From NCBI RefSeq assembly GCF_000002985.6, contig NC_003280.10:1798001-1862000 (forward strand): DNA of 64,000 nt, written 5' to 3'. Each line of letters opens with the position of its first letter. Within the stretch, counting starts at the first letter, position 1. The position numbers and the translations under genes are program-made. Origin of the DNA: Caenorhabditis elegans (lineage: Eukaryota; Nematoda; Chromadorea; Rhabditida; Rhabditidae). The notes below the pieces were generated by a model, which was given only the letters and a program-made list of their open reading frames with translations, made no database searches and was not told the DNA's origin. This document shows positions 10,632-20,957 of this stretch, piece after piece.

Positions 10632-13600
10632 CTACACAACGACCTTTGTCTCCACATACTCCCATCTTCCAGATGCCTCATTCCAACTGCACATGCCACT
10701 CCACTTCCGTTTACTTGTAGGCTCAAGCCCACTGAATGCAAGCTCATCAGTGTTATAGGCCAAGCAGGCCACGTAGACTATCGGTACCGCTGCGATATTC
10801 AGGAACGGGCAGATAGAATGAGCCCTGTGGAGAAATCCGGCAAGTCCAGTTTGATAGCACAGGCCTATGTAGTAGACCTCGGTGAGTGTGAAGAAGAGGG
10901 CGATTAGGGCGAGCTGGGATTCGGTGGCCTTGGCGGTTTTTGGCAAAGTGTAGTGAATCGGGGAATTGGACATTCGTTGGGCAAATCCGATGGGGAAGTA
11001 GAATGTTATGGTGAGGATTGCGGTGAAGACGATTACCTGAAAATTTGGAACTTGTTCTTACTTACTTACTTAGGATACTTAGACGATCCGTTCTTCAGGA
11101 ATTCGTGGTATTCCTGCGGATCACAGCAAGCCATTCTTTTCGGTCCTTGGCTATAGTGGACCAGGGGGTGATGACTTCTCCGTCTGCGTCACGAGTGGTG
11201 ATCTCCTTTCGCAGCGAATCAGTCCATCGCATCGGCGGCCTTCCAACAGGCCTTTTCCATCCATATGGGCGCCATTCTGTCATCAACGTGGTCCATCTTC
11301 CGTCTCTTCTTCTCGCAACATGTCCAGCCCATCCTAGCTTCCTCTTTTTCACGAAGTTGAGCGGATCTCTTACTTGAGACATCACTCGGATGTCTTCTCG
11401 ATGGAAATCTCGCTCTCGTTGTTGGGTGAGTGTTATCCCAACAAGCCGTCTTTCTAGGGAGGCATGTGTGATTCGTACTCGTTCAGATAGAGCTTTGGTG
11501 AATGTCCAGGCTTCTGAACCGTAGGTGAGCGCTGGAAGGACAATTGAGTCGAACAGATTCGCACGAATCTTCTTGTCGGTGATGGAGTCGGTGGCATTCT
11601 TGATTCCATTGAATGCAGCCCAGGCTGCTCGACGTCTTCGGTGGATTTCCGGCATCAAGTTGTTTTGGGCGTTGATTTGACGACCGAGGTAGATGTACTC
11701 GTCGACGTCGTCGAGCTGGGTGGTGGGGGAAGGGCTACCGAAGTAGACTTTACTGGGGTCAGCGAATCGGTTTCGCAAGACTTTCGTCTTCCCAGTATTG
11801 ATCTCGAGACCTACTTCAGAGCATTTTTGTACGAGTTCTTGGAGCATTTTGCTGGCAGTATTCGGATGATTGGCGATAAGCACAATATCGTCAGCAAATC
11901 TGAGGTTCGTTAGATTTCTGCCATTCACTCTCATTCCAGGGATCGTATCGTAATCCTCAGCTTCTCCTTTCAATTCAATCCAGGAAAGCTTTCGGAAAAC
12001 GTGTTCGAGGCAAGCGGAGAAGAGATTCGGAGAGATGGGGTCTCCTTGTCGAACTCCTTTGGTCACTGGTACTGTGACTGGCCTGTGGAATGGGGCAAAA
12101 TTTGTGGTACAATTTTTATAACACTCTTTCAGTAGATCAATATAGGCTCCATCTGCACCTTGCTCGTCGAGACTTTTCCAGATTGCCTGGTGTTCAACAC
12201 TGTCAAATGCCTTCTTGAAATCTATGAACACAAGTGTCAGTGGGATCTGGTATTCCCTGCCGACTTCAAGAAGTCTTTGGAGCGAGTGGATGTGATCGAT
12301 CGTAGAGAAAGATCGTCGGAATCCGGCCTGCTCGACAGGTTGAGCCTCATCAAGGGATCTTCGCATTCTATTCAGCAGACACTTAGTGAATACTTTGTAG
12401 AGTACGGGTAGTAGGCAGATGGGCCTATAGTTTTCCAAATTCTCACGGTCACCTTTCTTGAAGATGAGAGTGGTTTTGGAGGTTTTCCAGGGTTTCGGTA
12501 CATTTCTGCTGTGGAGGTACCTGTTGAATCGATCCGTTATCAGGTCAATGACGTTATCGTGGCAAGATTTCAAGAAATCTGCACTGATTTTGCCTTGGCC
12601 TGCAGTTTTACCATTCGGGAAGGAACGGAGAACATGACGAATTTCTTCCGGGAGAAACGGCGGTGGAGTTGCCGTGGCGGGTATTGAAGATGTTTGAGAG
12701 TTGCTCACAGCGCTTTTGAAGAGCTCCGTGTAGAACTTCTCAATCTCCTGCTCCATTTTCACCCTGGAAGTGATTCTTTCACCAGTAGAGGTTGATTTGA
12801 GGCATGGGATAGCTGACTTATATTCGTTGATGTCCCTAGCAACTCTTTTCAAACTCTTTTTCTGGTTCGCAGCAGATAGAAGGCGAGTACTGGCAAAAGC
12901 TTCATGGTCTTTCTGGACTGCTTCACGACATTTGTCTGAAATAGATTTGAATTGAGGATCATTTCTATCCATAAAACGTCTTTTGTTCAGCAGTTTTCGG
13001 GTTTCCTCCGAAAGTCTGTTGGATGAGTGGTTGGCCGGTCGAACGATAGCTTGGTCTTGGAGTTCTTTTAGTGACTGAATCAGATTATCATAGTCGATAT
13101 CTAAATCAGGATCACTCTGAACCGTGACTGTTGCTGAGGGGGTCCAACACTCTTTTCGAGGATTGCGGTGAAGACGATTACCTGAAAATTTGGAACTTGT
13201 TCACGATATATTATCCTTATGTACAGGTAGAGCTAGATTAACATCCCTGAGCCAATACTCTTCTGGAGGACCCCCCCCCCCCCCCTTGGAACAGTACCCC
13301 CCTCTCAACAGTACTCCCACCCCCTAGCTAAACACTCCCAGTAAAAACTCACATTGCTCCAACTGCTGTACACATCGATTGTGATATTCAACAAAAACAT
13401 CATGTTCAGGCAAATCACCGCCCCTGCTAATGAATACCGATACGTGAAGAAGCTCTCAACAGTATGCGGCTTTTTTGAGACCGCTGCTCGGTAGCACGTC
13501 AAGACTAGAACGATCAGAAAAGCGTAGACCGCGGTTAACTTGGCCAGGCTGGAAGTGAGGTCACCATCGTCGTAGAATAAGATGATAAAGTGGAGAAGAC

Positions 13601-13673
13601 TAAGGTACCAGACAATTTTCGTGGCGAGAATTAGGTGGGAATAGTAGAATCGTAAGGGGATAGTAGGTCTCAT
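10632..13673 (-). CDS. Multi-pass membrane family, copy D, with RTE-1 in its intron
   Basis: Exon 1 is 13673-13353 (107 codons, MRPTIPLRFYYSHLI to DVYSSWSN) and exon 2 is 11036-10632 (VIVFTAILTITFYFPIG to the tail motif SGMCSWNEASGRWEYVE), giving 241 residues with both exons open and in phase. The intron of 2.3 kb holds a 2.1-kb RTE-1 fragment. Its 45-bp target duplication contains the intron's 3' splice site (TTTTCAG) and the first 24 bases of exon 2. Two acceptors therefore exist, at 13181 and 11036. Use of the downstream one removes the element and restores the normal mRNA; use of the upstream one runs into RTE-1 sequence and a stop. The gene can therefore still be functional. A run of 15 C also lies in the intron at 13271. 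Confidence 0.75.
11013..11057. repeat. Target-site duplication of RTE-1, copy next to exon 2
   Basis: 45 bp identical to 13158-13202. On the minus strand it contains the acceptor TTTTCAG followed by GTAATCGTCTTCACCGC, the beginning of exon 2 of copy D. This copy leads into the real exon. Confidence 0.95.
11058..13157 (-). mobile_element. RTE-1 non-LTR retrotransposon, 5'-truncated
   Basis: A 2.1-kb insertion lies between two perfect 45-bp direct copies (11013-11057 and 13158-13202). The element is in the same orientation as its host gene. Its 3' end is a very short tail after the ORF, finishing in the simple repeat TAAG/TAAGTAAGTAAG (11058-11075 on the minus strand), a hallmark of RTE-type elements. 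The 5' end starts within the coding region, so most of the endonuclease is absent. Long exact target duplication and an uninterrupted reading frame indicate a young insertion. Confidence 0.9.
11095..13157 (-). CDS. RTE-1 reverse transcriptase (N-truncated ORF)
   Basis: The frame is open without a stop from the truncation point at 13157 to 11095, about 687 codons; the first ATG is at 12972. Reverse-transcriptase blocks appear in order: a template-grip region near QAGFRRSFSTIDHIHS, catalytic block A with FIDFKKAFDSVEH, block B with GVRQGDPISPNLF, the catalytic FADDIVLIAN, then GLEINTGKTKVL and a thumb region. After it comes the RTE-type C-terminal region including LGWAGHVARRRDGRW and GRPPMRWTDSL. 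The protein would copy its own RNA at a nicked target site. It lacks the upstream APE endonuclease, so this copy cannot move autonomously. It has no promoter of its own and would be transcribed only within the host intron. Confidence 0.9.
13158..13202. repeat. Target-site duplication of RTE-1, copy next to exon 1
   Basis: Second copy of the 45-bp duplication. On the minus strand it offers a decoy acceptor and 24 bases of exon 2, then passes into RTE-1 and meets an in-frame TAG after about 27 codons. Confidence 0.95.
13271..13285. repeat. 15-base poly-C (poly-G on minus strand)
   Basis: An uninterrupted run of 15 C lies in the intron of copy D. The complementary G tract can form a quadruplex. 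In C. elegans such tracts are known to be unstable without the DOG-1/FANCJ helicase. Confidence 0.95.
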
Positions 13674-15429
13674 TTTTTAACTGCCAGGAAAGACTGAGCT
13701 GGCTGGGTGGGAGAGAAGAAGGACTGGCTGGGTGGCAGCTGTTGACCTGGTGTAGGGAAACTAAAGTGTAACTACTTCCATTGTTTTATAGTGGAAGTGA
13801 GACCAGGACGGAAAAAATCTGTTAAATTTTCTACCCAAAACCCTTTTTGAAATCCCGGGATTCAATTTTGAAATTTGTTTTAGGCAGTGTGTTTTGTACA
13901 AGGTTTTCGAATAGCTGAACTGTTTTCCTAGAAGATTTTGAAATAAAACCTGAATGCTAAACTGGTCCTGCAACTTTAAAATCCATAATTTTGAAACAAC
14001 TTACGATTTATAGTTATTTATTGAGATAAGATTATTGAGCAATAGTTCAAAAAAAACATTTCAGTTCAACGAGTTTTTTAGACACATGAAAATTAAAAAA
14101 AAATCAACAAGGTTCAGGTACAACTTTCTTAACATTTAAAGGATCCTCTTTCTTTTTCGGAACAGTTTCCACATAGTCCCATCTTCCAGACTTCTCATCC
14201 CAACTGCAAACTCCGTACCGTTCTTCTCCACTGATCGGGTCCTCCTCCCAGAAGGCAAGTTTTTCGGAGTTATAAGCTATACAAGCTTGGCCAAGTATCA
14301 AAATTGACGCGATATTAATAACCGGGCAGTAGGATAGAAGTGAATTGAAAAATGTACGAGGCGTCAATTTTTAATAGCAACGATGAATGTAGAAGGCCTC
14401 GGCGATCAGGAAGAACAAAATTATGAACAATATCTGAAGTTTGGTGGGTTTGGTGGTGTCTAATACATTGTAGTAGATTGAGGAGTTTGAGATTCTTTCA
14501 GCAATTCCTATAGGGAAATATAATACCAGTGATGTGACTGCGGTGATGGTAATGATCTGAAAAATGATTATCGAATGGAAAGTGAAAAAAAATATTAATA
14601 GGTAGATCAACTCACATTAATCCAACTGCTGTAAACGTCAATTGTCATTTTTACAGAAAGCATCAGATTCAAGAAAATGAAAACAACCGCCAACATGTAC
14701 CAGTAGACAAGAGGCAAATACTCTTTTACTACCTCATCTTTTACTACGTTGCTCTTTTACTACGGTTTACTCTTTTACTACGGCCGTATCTTTTACTACG
14801 TTTTCCAATTTCGATTTTTTACTACGAAATGTATCTTTTACTACGGTCGTTTTTTTTACTACGGTTTCCGAATTTGATTTTTTACTACGAATCGTATCTT
14901 TTACTACGGCCGTTTTTTTTACTACAATGGCAGGTTGGATTTATTACTACGTTTTGTATCTTTTACTACGATTAACGATTTTTACTACCTAATGAAAAGA
15001 AGAATATCAGAAGTTGGAATTTGAAAGTTACCTTGTAGCAGATTTTAGGTATAATTACAATTTCATTCTGAAATCAACATGAAAGTTTCATAGCTGTGTT
15101 CTTTCTCCAACTTTTGAAATATACTACTGTCTGAGCGGTTTTTAACTGAATCCTACGATATCATAACGGGAAAATGAAATTTATGAAAATTTTCCAAACA
15201 AAACTATAAATTAAGCACTAATCAGTTATTGTAGAAAAATTCTAAATCTGTCGTTTTTGAAAACATTCATGTCAACTTTGTGATTTGGCATAATATTAAG
15301 AAACTCGACAAGTAGGGCTCTATATCCACATATTTTTTCGAGCAGAGGGAATGTGAAAAATTGATCAATCGCAAACTTGTTAGCTCAAGATAAGGAACGC
15401 TTTTCCCGTGCAAACTATTTGAAAAAAAA

Positions 15430-15508
15430 ATCTGAATGAATCCAGATTCGAACCAGCAATGACACTACTGAAAAGCGCGCGCTTTACCACTTCTCCAAAC
15501 AGGCGAGT
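15430..15508 (-). ncRNA. tRNA-like segment in left arm of foldback element
   Basis: Mirror copy of 17146-17224. On the minus strand it carries an A-box-like GAGAAGTGGTAAAGCG and, 40 bases further, an almost perfect B box GGTTCGAATCT, the internal promoter of RNA polymerase III genes. The T-arm stem is imperfect and I cannot fold a proper acceptor stem, so a functional tRNA is unlikely; a tRNA-derived promoter is plausible. Confidence 0.45.
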
Positions 15509-17145
15509 GGCGGCCGCCGTTCCCAGGAATATGTGAAACCAACCGAGCTGTACGAAGTAGGAAGCTTCAATTACTTTTTCAGATATTTAGTTCTGAAAAC
15601 TTTGTTAACTCTCCTTATCAACAACTAAATGACCCTTTTTGTAGTTATTTCTACTGGAAATAATGTGCCTGTAAATAATATCCTGTTTATAAACGTTGTT
15701 GCCCAATGAATACCTACCCTTGACCTGAAATTTATCTTGAAAACTACTTTTTTGAGTGTATTTTTAAACATTCTACAAATTCCACTGAATAACAGCTCGG
15801 GAACTTCTGCGATTCCTCGAATAAGTTATTTTCAAAAAAAAATTAGGCCCAAAATTTGTTTCTGAAAAACGGCCCCAATCTTGTATTTTCCAGTAATAAA
15901 TGCAATCTGAATTTTTTTCGAAATTATTTTTCGCATGGAATGTCTGTTTTTGGGCCTTAATCGCACTTTTTTGTCAATTTTGCTTTAAAAAAATATGAAG
16001 TGTCGTCCAATAAAATGCACGGTACGCAAAAGTACGCAAACACCAACGTGTACCGTACTCAGGAATTTTTTCAATTTCGATTTTTAAATAACAAAAAGCG
16101 ACGAAAAAGTTACGTTTAAAGCCGGAAAATGGGATTTTGATACGAAAAATTATTTTTAAAAATATACTGATTATATAAACTTTTGGAAAAATAAGAATTG
16201 TAGTGGTTTTTGAGAAAAACATTTTAGGCCCAAAGATTATTTTCATATGCTTCATTTCTGTATCTCGTATCAACGTTCATGTACAATTTTCTAACTGAAT
16301 ATACAACTAAACACACAATATATTTAGAATTGAGATGGTTTCAGAAAATATTTTAGGCCAGAATGTATATTTTGCTCCAAAATACAAAAAAAACAAGCAT
16401 ACTTATCGTTTTTTTGTGCTCAAAATTAAATGGTCATATGCTCGACATGAAAAACCGACAAAATAGTCGGAGAACTTCAGTTTCGTAGAGAATTTCACAG
16501 TTTGATATGAGGAGATATACAGTTTTGGATTGGAATGCTTATCAACTTCATGCAAACTCAGTTTCATTATGGTCTTCGAGGAGGCGCGATGACTTTAACA
16601 TGGCTGGTGTAGTGGTAGTGAGTGGAGTTTGCATCCTACATGTCATATGCTCAAACCTTGCCAGACAAATTGTTTTTTGTTCCGACAGAGTGTACTGAAT
16701 TAATATATTTTAAATATTTTAAAGTCATTAGAATCCTATTTCACCATGTTTTACGCGAGTTTCCGGTTTTCGATCCAAAAAAATTTCCAGATTTTTTTTG
16801 TTGGAATTTCTTCAAAATATATTTAACTTCATGGAAAAAAACACAATTTTGGTAATTCTACAAGTTTCGACATTCACATCACATTTTCAGTCTAAAAATC
16901 ACCTAATTAGAGTTGATTGAGCATAGAGACATCCTACTTTCATAGACTTATAACTCTGTTGGCGTTTGATTGATATTATTTACAGGCACATTATTTCCAG
17001 TAGAAATAACTACAAAAAGGGCCATTTAGTTGTTGATAAGGAGAGTTAACAAAGTTTTCAGAACTAAATATCTGAAAAAGTAATTGAAGCTTCCTACTTC
17101 GTACAGCTCGGTTGGTTTCACATATTCCTGGGAACGGCGGCCGCC

Positions 17146-17224
17146 ACTCGCCTGTTTGGAGAAGTGGTAAAGCGCGCGCTTTTCAGTAGTGTCATTGCTG
17201 GTTCGAATCTGGATTCATTCAGAT
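17146..17224 (+). ncRNA. tRNA-like segment in right arm of foldback element
   Basis: A-box-like GAGAAGTGGTAAAGCG at about 17160 and B box GGTTCGAATCT at 17200-17210, spaced as in tRNA genes. The GC-rich palindrome GGCGGCCGCC lies just upstream. In both arms the two copies would transcribe outwards from the loop toward the element ends. Confidence 0.45.
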
Positions 17225-18329
17225 TTTTTTTTCAAATAGTTTGCACGGGAAAAGCGTTCCTTATCTTGAGCTAACAAGTTTGCGATTGATCAATTTTTCA
17301 CATTCCCTCTGCTCGAAAAAATATGTGGATATAGAGCCCTACTTGTCGAGTTTCTTAATATTATGCCAAATCACAAAGTTGACATGAATGTTTTCAAAAA
17401 CGACAGATTTAGAATTTTTCTACAATAACTGATTAGTGCTTAATTTATAGTTTTGTTTGGAAAATTTTCATAAATTTCATTTTCCCGTTATGATATCGTA
17501 GGATTCAGTTAAAAACCGCTCAGACAGTAGTATATTTCAAAAGTTGGAGAAAGAACACAGCTATGAAACTTTCATGTTGATTTCAGAATGAAATTGTAAT
17601 TATACCTAAAATCTGCTACAAGGTAACTTTCAAATTCCAACTTCTGATATTCTTCTTTTCATTAGGTAGTAAAAATCGTTAATCGTAGTAAAAGATACAA
17701 AACGTAGTAATAAATCCAACCTGCCATTGTAGTAAAAAAAACGGCCGTAGTAAAAGATACGATTCGTAGTAAAAAATCAAATTCGGAAACCGTAGTAAAA
17801 AAAACGACCGTAGTAAAAGATACATTTCGTAGTAAAAAATCGAAATTGGAAAACGTAGTAAAAAATACGGCCGTAGTAAAAGAGTAAACCGTAGTAAAAG
17901 AGCAACGTAGTAAAAGATGAGGTAGTAAAAGAGTATTTGCCTAGACAAGATAGCTTTCAATAGTATGCCGCTTTTTTGAAAATGCCTTTCGAAAGAATAA
18001 CAAACAAAGAGAAATCAACCACCCGTACACTGCGGCCAATCTTTTCAGACTAGAAGTGAATTTGGCATCGTCATAGTAGAGAAATATGAGATGAAGTCAG
18101 CAAGTGCAGCCAAAAATTTCAGCAACGAGAATCAAGTGGTGAAGGTAGTAGTGAAACGGAATAGTAGGCCTCTTTTTGGAGGATATTGTGAGATTTTTGG
18201 ATGGCGCAAGTTTTATAGCAACCATTGGAAGAGGTGAATGACTGGGTGGGAGAGAAAAGAAACTGGGTGTTTGGCGGGCAGCTGGGCAGCTGTTGACCTA
18301 AACTAAAGTGTAAATGTCCCCATTGAATA

Positions 18330-19250
18330 AAAAATACCTGTTGTAGTAAAGATAGTGAAGATAATTTTGTAGTTTCAAAGTTTTAATTCTATTCAATATC
18401 CATTACGCGAGCTGTAACTCTGTCAAAAACTGACGTAACTTTAGAACCTAATTAGCTACAAAAATGTTAAATACATTTTCTGAAAGTTAAATTCATGGGA
18501 ATTTTTTTGGTATTTTTTCAAATTAAAATTCCATGTTTCCTGTGAAATATTACAGTTTGCATATAACTACTGTTTTCAACTGAAAAATGCTAGGTTGAAT
18601 TCAATCTTTTCATATTTTCAGCTGGAACTGTAAATTTTAATGTTATGTTTAATATGCAAAATAACACAGTTAACTTATTTCTTAAAGTTTCATCAAAATT
18701 TGGAATAAAATTTTTTTTCAATTTTTTCGAATTTTTTTGTTGAGAAAATTGAAGAAAAAAAATGTTGTCGCAATTTGTTCAAGTGTATTGAATTAATTAA
18801 AGTATTTACAACCAGTTACTCACAAAAGTTGTGCTGAAAGTTTGCTAAGTTATTAGAAAAACTAAAAAGAAATTAACGAAATTTAGTACTACATAAATTA
18901 AAAAGTCTTCACAAAATTAAAAATTTCTGAATAATAAAACTAAATTCGCAGATTTATTGTAGTGCATCAAAAAAAGTTATCTACGTTTTTCTTCTAAAAA
19001 TTGGCAAAAATTATACTTTACTGTGCACATCCCTACCCCTGAGGATTAAATTTTTAAGTAATGCGTTTGTTTCAAGTTTTTAGGTAAAATTACAATCCAC
19101 TTACCTATTTCCTGGTCATTTTGGGATCATGCAATTATTACTTTCTTTCATGAAAAATAATTGTTTTAAAGTTGTGGCCAATTTAAAGGTGTCAGCTGCT
19201 GTATCTTTTCCGGGAACGGTACCCATTTACAGCCCGTGGAATACACATAA
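18330..19250. repeat. Intergenic with dispersed repeat (related to 50590-51190)
   Basis: No gene. The stretch 18400-18620 shares, in inverted orientation, blocks such as TACATTTTCTGAAAG, TAGCTACAAAAATG and GTTTTCAACTGAAAA with 50950-51180, and both copies lie near a TACCCATTTACAG motif (19218, 51167). It appears to be an old interspersed repeat. Confidence 0.5.
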
Positions 19251-19280
19251 AACAGAATCAATCCAATCAGTAAACTTTAT

Positions 19281-20319
19281 TCAATCCTCCAAATTCTCCC
19301 AAACAAACATACAGCATAAACCATTAATCACATCCCGTTTCCAGCCTAATTCCCAATAGAAAGTTGCCCGCATCCCGTCATCCCTTCTTATGTCAAATTT
19401 TCGAGTATGTGGATGCAGGTGGTAATTGTTTTCCTGAACTCCATGATGCTCTTCCATCGATGGCTGATAGTCGATTCCGTTGGAAATGACAGCTTCGTTG
19501 TAGCCGGCCCCATTGTTGAATTGATTTATCACAAAGCCACAGAGCATCTCGTTTGAGCCAGCTATCCAGTGCTTCAGGAACAAGTTGATTTGACGGTTCG
19601 GCAGGGACATATTGGTAAGTTGGATGAACCAAGCATTCGAAGCCAACAAGTCATTCAGTTGGACTTGTGCGCCATCGCTGTTCTCCATCGTGAATTTTTC
19701 AACATTTCGAGCAATTATTCGTTGATAGTTAGGTCCTACCGGGAGATTAAATCCGAAACAAATCTCATCAACATTTGGAAGACTGCCGAACATCTGGATA
19801 TCCGGGAGATGATCTCCATTTAGGTGAAGCTTGGTAACATGTAGCCCGGTTAGATTTCTGTAGCAGGCTCTCATGTCAAACCCTTCGTTATAAGCGAAAA
19901 TGCTCAACTGGTCAATACTGTTACTATCCGTCAGTTCCATACAGTGATCGATCCACTGTCGAGGTGTCACTCTTGGTGAACACCAGTTGGTAGTGACAAA
20001 GTATCCAGAGTCTTCAGGATCCTTACACCCCATTTCTAAAATTCCAACAGAGGATCCAATATTGAGACGGAGTGAGCCTAGGTCTATTTGTACGCAGGTT
20101 TCCACGCGAATCGTTATCTCGTCACCAAAAACTTGAAGCACGCTGATGAGCCGTTTGGTTCTCTCAGTGAGCAGTGAGAACCAGAATCTGAAATTTTGTT
20201 AATTTTTTCCACAAAAAAAACTGAAGAATTCTGAAAACTCACTGCGTTGTGGGGTCCATATGACGTAGAACTTTCGATAGCTCATTTTTTGGCAGACGGA
20301 GGAGAGAAAACGAAGACAT
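19281..20319 (-). CDS. F-box protein with FBA_2 domain (fbxb-type)
   Basis: Exons 20319-20243 and 20187-19281 give 327 residues. Exon 1 encodes the start of a degenerate F-box (SLLRLPKNELSKVLRHMDP) and the intron interrupts it; exon 2 continues FWFSLLTERTKRLISVL. The rest is a nematode FBA_2-type region: a beta-rich centre, then LHVTKLHLNGDHLPDIQMF and the landmark LFLKHWIAGSNEML near residue 260. F-box proteins tether substrates to SKP1/CUL1 ubiquitin ligases and the FBA_2 region is thought to choose the substrate. The short intron has clean GTGAGT and TTTCAG sites. An AATAAA lies just past the stop. Compared with its relatives at 49-57 kb it is more diverged and lacks their shared upstream block. 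Confidence 0.85.
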
Positions 20320-20519
20320 GGTTGCTAATAATGGGCCGAATGAAGGAAAGACGTCGGTGCGCGCAATTGGAGGTAGGCTGAGGTCAGGCCACTCTCCCAT
20401 GATGGTGGTCGATAATGCTACACTTTTCAGAAAACTGGGTGAGCCTAGGAGGGGCCTCCAGATGGTGTCTCTAGATGGAGCACTTTCAGATGGGGGCTTT
20501 TAGATTTTTTGTTTTTGGT

Positions 20520-20830
20520 CGGAAACTATTTTTGCAACATTCTTGTACCAGAAAATACTACACAAATTGTGCTAGCTCGCACGGAAGTTTATTTTAAAAA
20601 TTCCGAAATTGACCAAAAGCCGTTTTTTCAAAAATACAAAAGTACGTCAAAATCTTATGAAAAACTTCTTTTTTCTATTAGAAAACTGTTCAGCATAGTC
20701 AAATGTACCTGAAAATATCAAAAAAATTGTGCTAGCTCGTACGGAAGTTTATTTTTAAAAAATTCAGAATTTGACCAAAAGCTGTTTTTTTTCAAAAATT
20801 CAAAAGTGCATCAAAATCATATGAAGTGTT
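20520..20830. repeat. Two-copy tandem repeat, about 170-bp period
   Basis: Two near-identical stretches, about 20565-20660 and 20730-20826, share AAATTGTGCTAGCTCG, CGGAAGTTTATTTT, TTGACCAAAAGC and a CAAAAGTRCRTCAAAATC end. It fills the space between the two divergent-class F-box genes. No coding potential. Confidence 0.7.
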
Positions 20831-20957
20831 TTTCTATTCAATAAAACTGTTTAGTATAGCCTCACATTTTTTGCACCTTTTTTGCACATTTTTTGCACAT
20901 TTTTTGCACATTTTTTTTTGATTTTTTTGCGTTTTAATAAAAACAATAAAATGTTTA

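Larger units (their letters stand above)
14713..17941. mobile_element. Non-autonomous foldback element, Mutator-like, 970-bp arms
   Basis: A 3,229-bp element is flanked by a perfect 9-bp duplication TAGACAAGA (14704-14712, 17942-17950), as in the Mutator (MULE) superfamily. The two arms, 14713-15682 and 16972-17941, are mirror images with no net indel: every landmark checked satisfies left + right = 32654. Substitutions are rare. The outer 290 bp of each arm is an array of about a dozen CTTTTACTACG-type motifs, likely transposase binding sites. The 1.29-kb central loop has no convincing ORF. The inner part of each arm contains a tRNA-like segment. Mobilisation would need a transposase from elsewhere. 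Confidence 0.85.
14104..18174 (-). pseudogene. Multi-pass membrane family, copy E (split by foldback element)
   Basis: Homology to copy D can be followed in three pieces. The 5' part of exon 1 (18174-17942) starts with AAG where D has ATG, contains a TGA after FGCTC, and runs to RHTIESYLV. A 3.2-kb foldback element follows. The rest of exon 1 is 14712-14616, ending DVYSSWIN before GTGAGT. Exon 2 (14556-14104) carries IITITAVTSLVLYFPIG but meets TAA at 14371, then continues in frame to YGVCSWDEKSGRWDYVE. Lost start, two nonsense codons and an insertion make this a clear pseudogene. The reading frame is otherwise preserved, so inactivation is not very old. Confidence 0.85.

Noticed and set aside
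11641-12411. Plus-strand frames inside RTE-1
   Set aside because: Antisense of the conserved reverse-transcriptase ORF; no independent codon signal.
17146-17224. Functional tRNA gene
   Set aside because: A and B boxes are good, but the T stem is poor and no acceptor stem can be paired, so it is recorded only as tRNA-like.
14713-17941. Assembly artefact (inverted duplicate)
   Set aside because: A clean 9-bp target duplication and a host frame (copy E) that resumes exactly on both sides show a real insertion.
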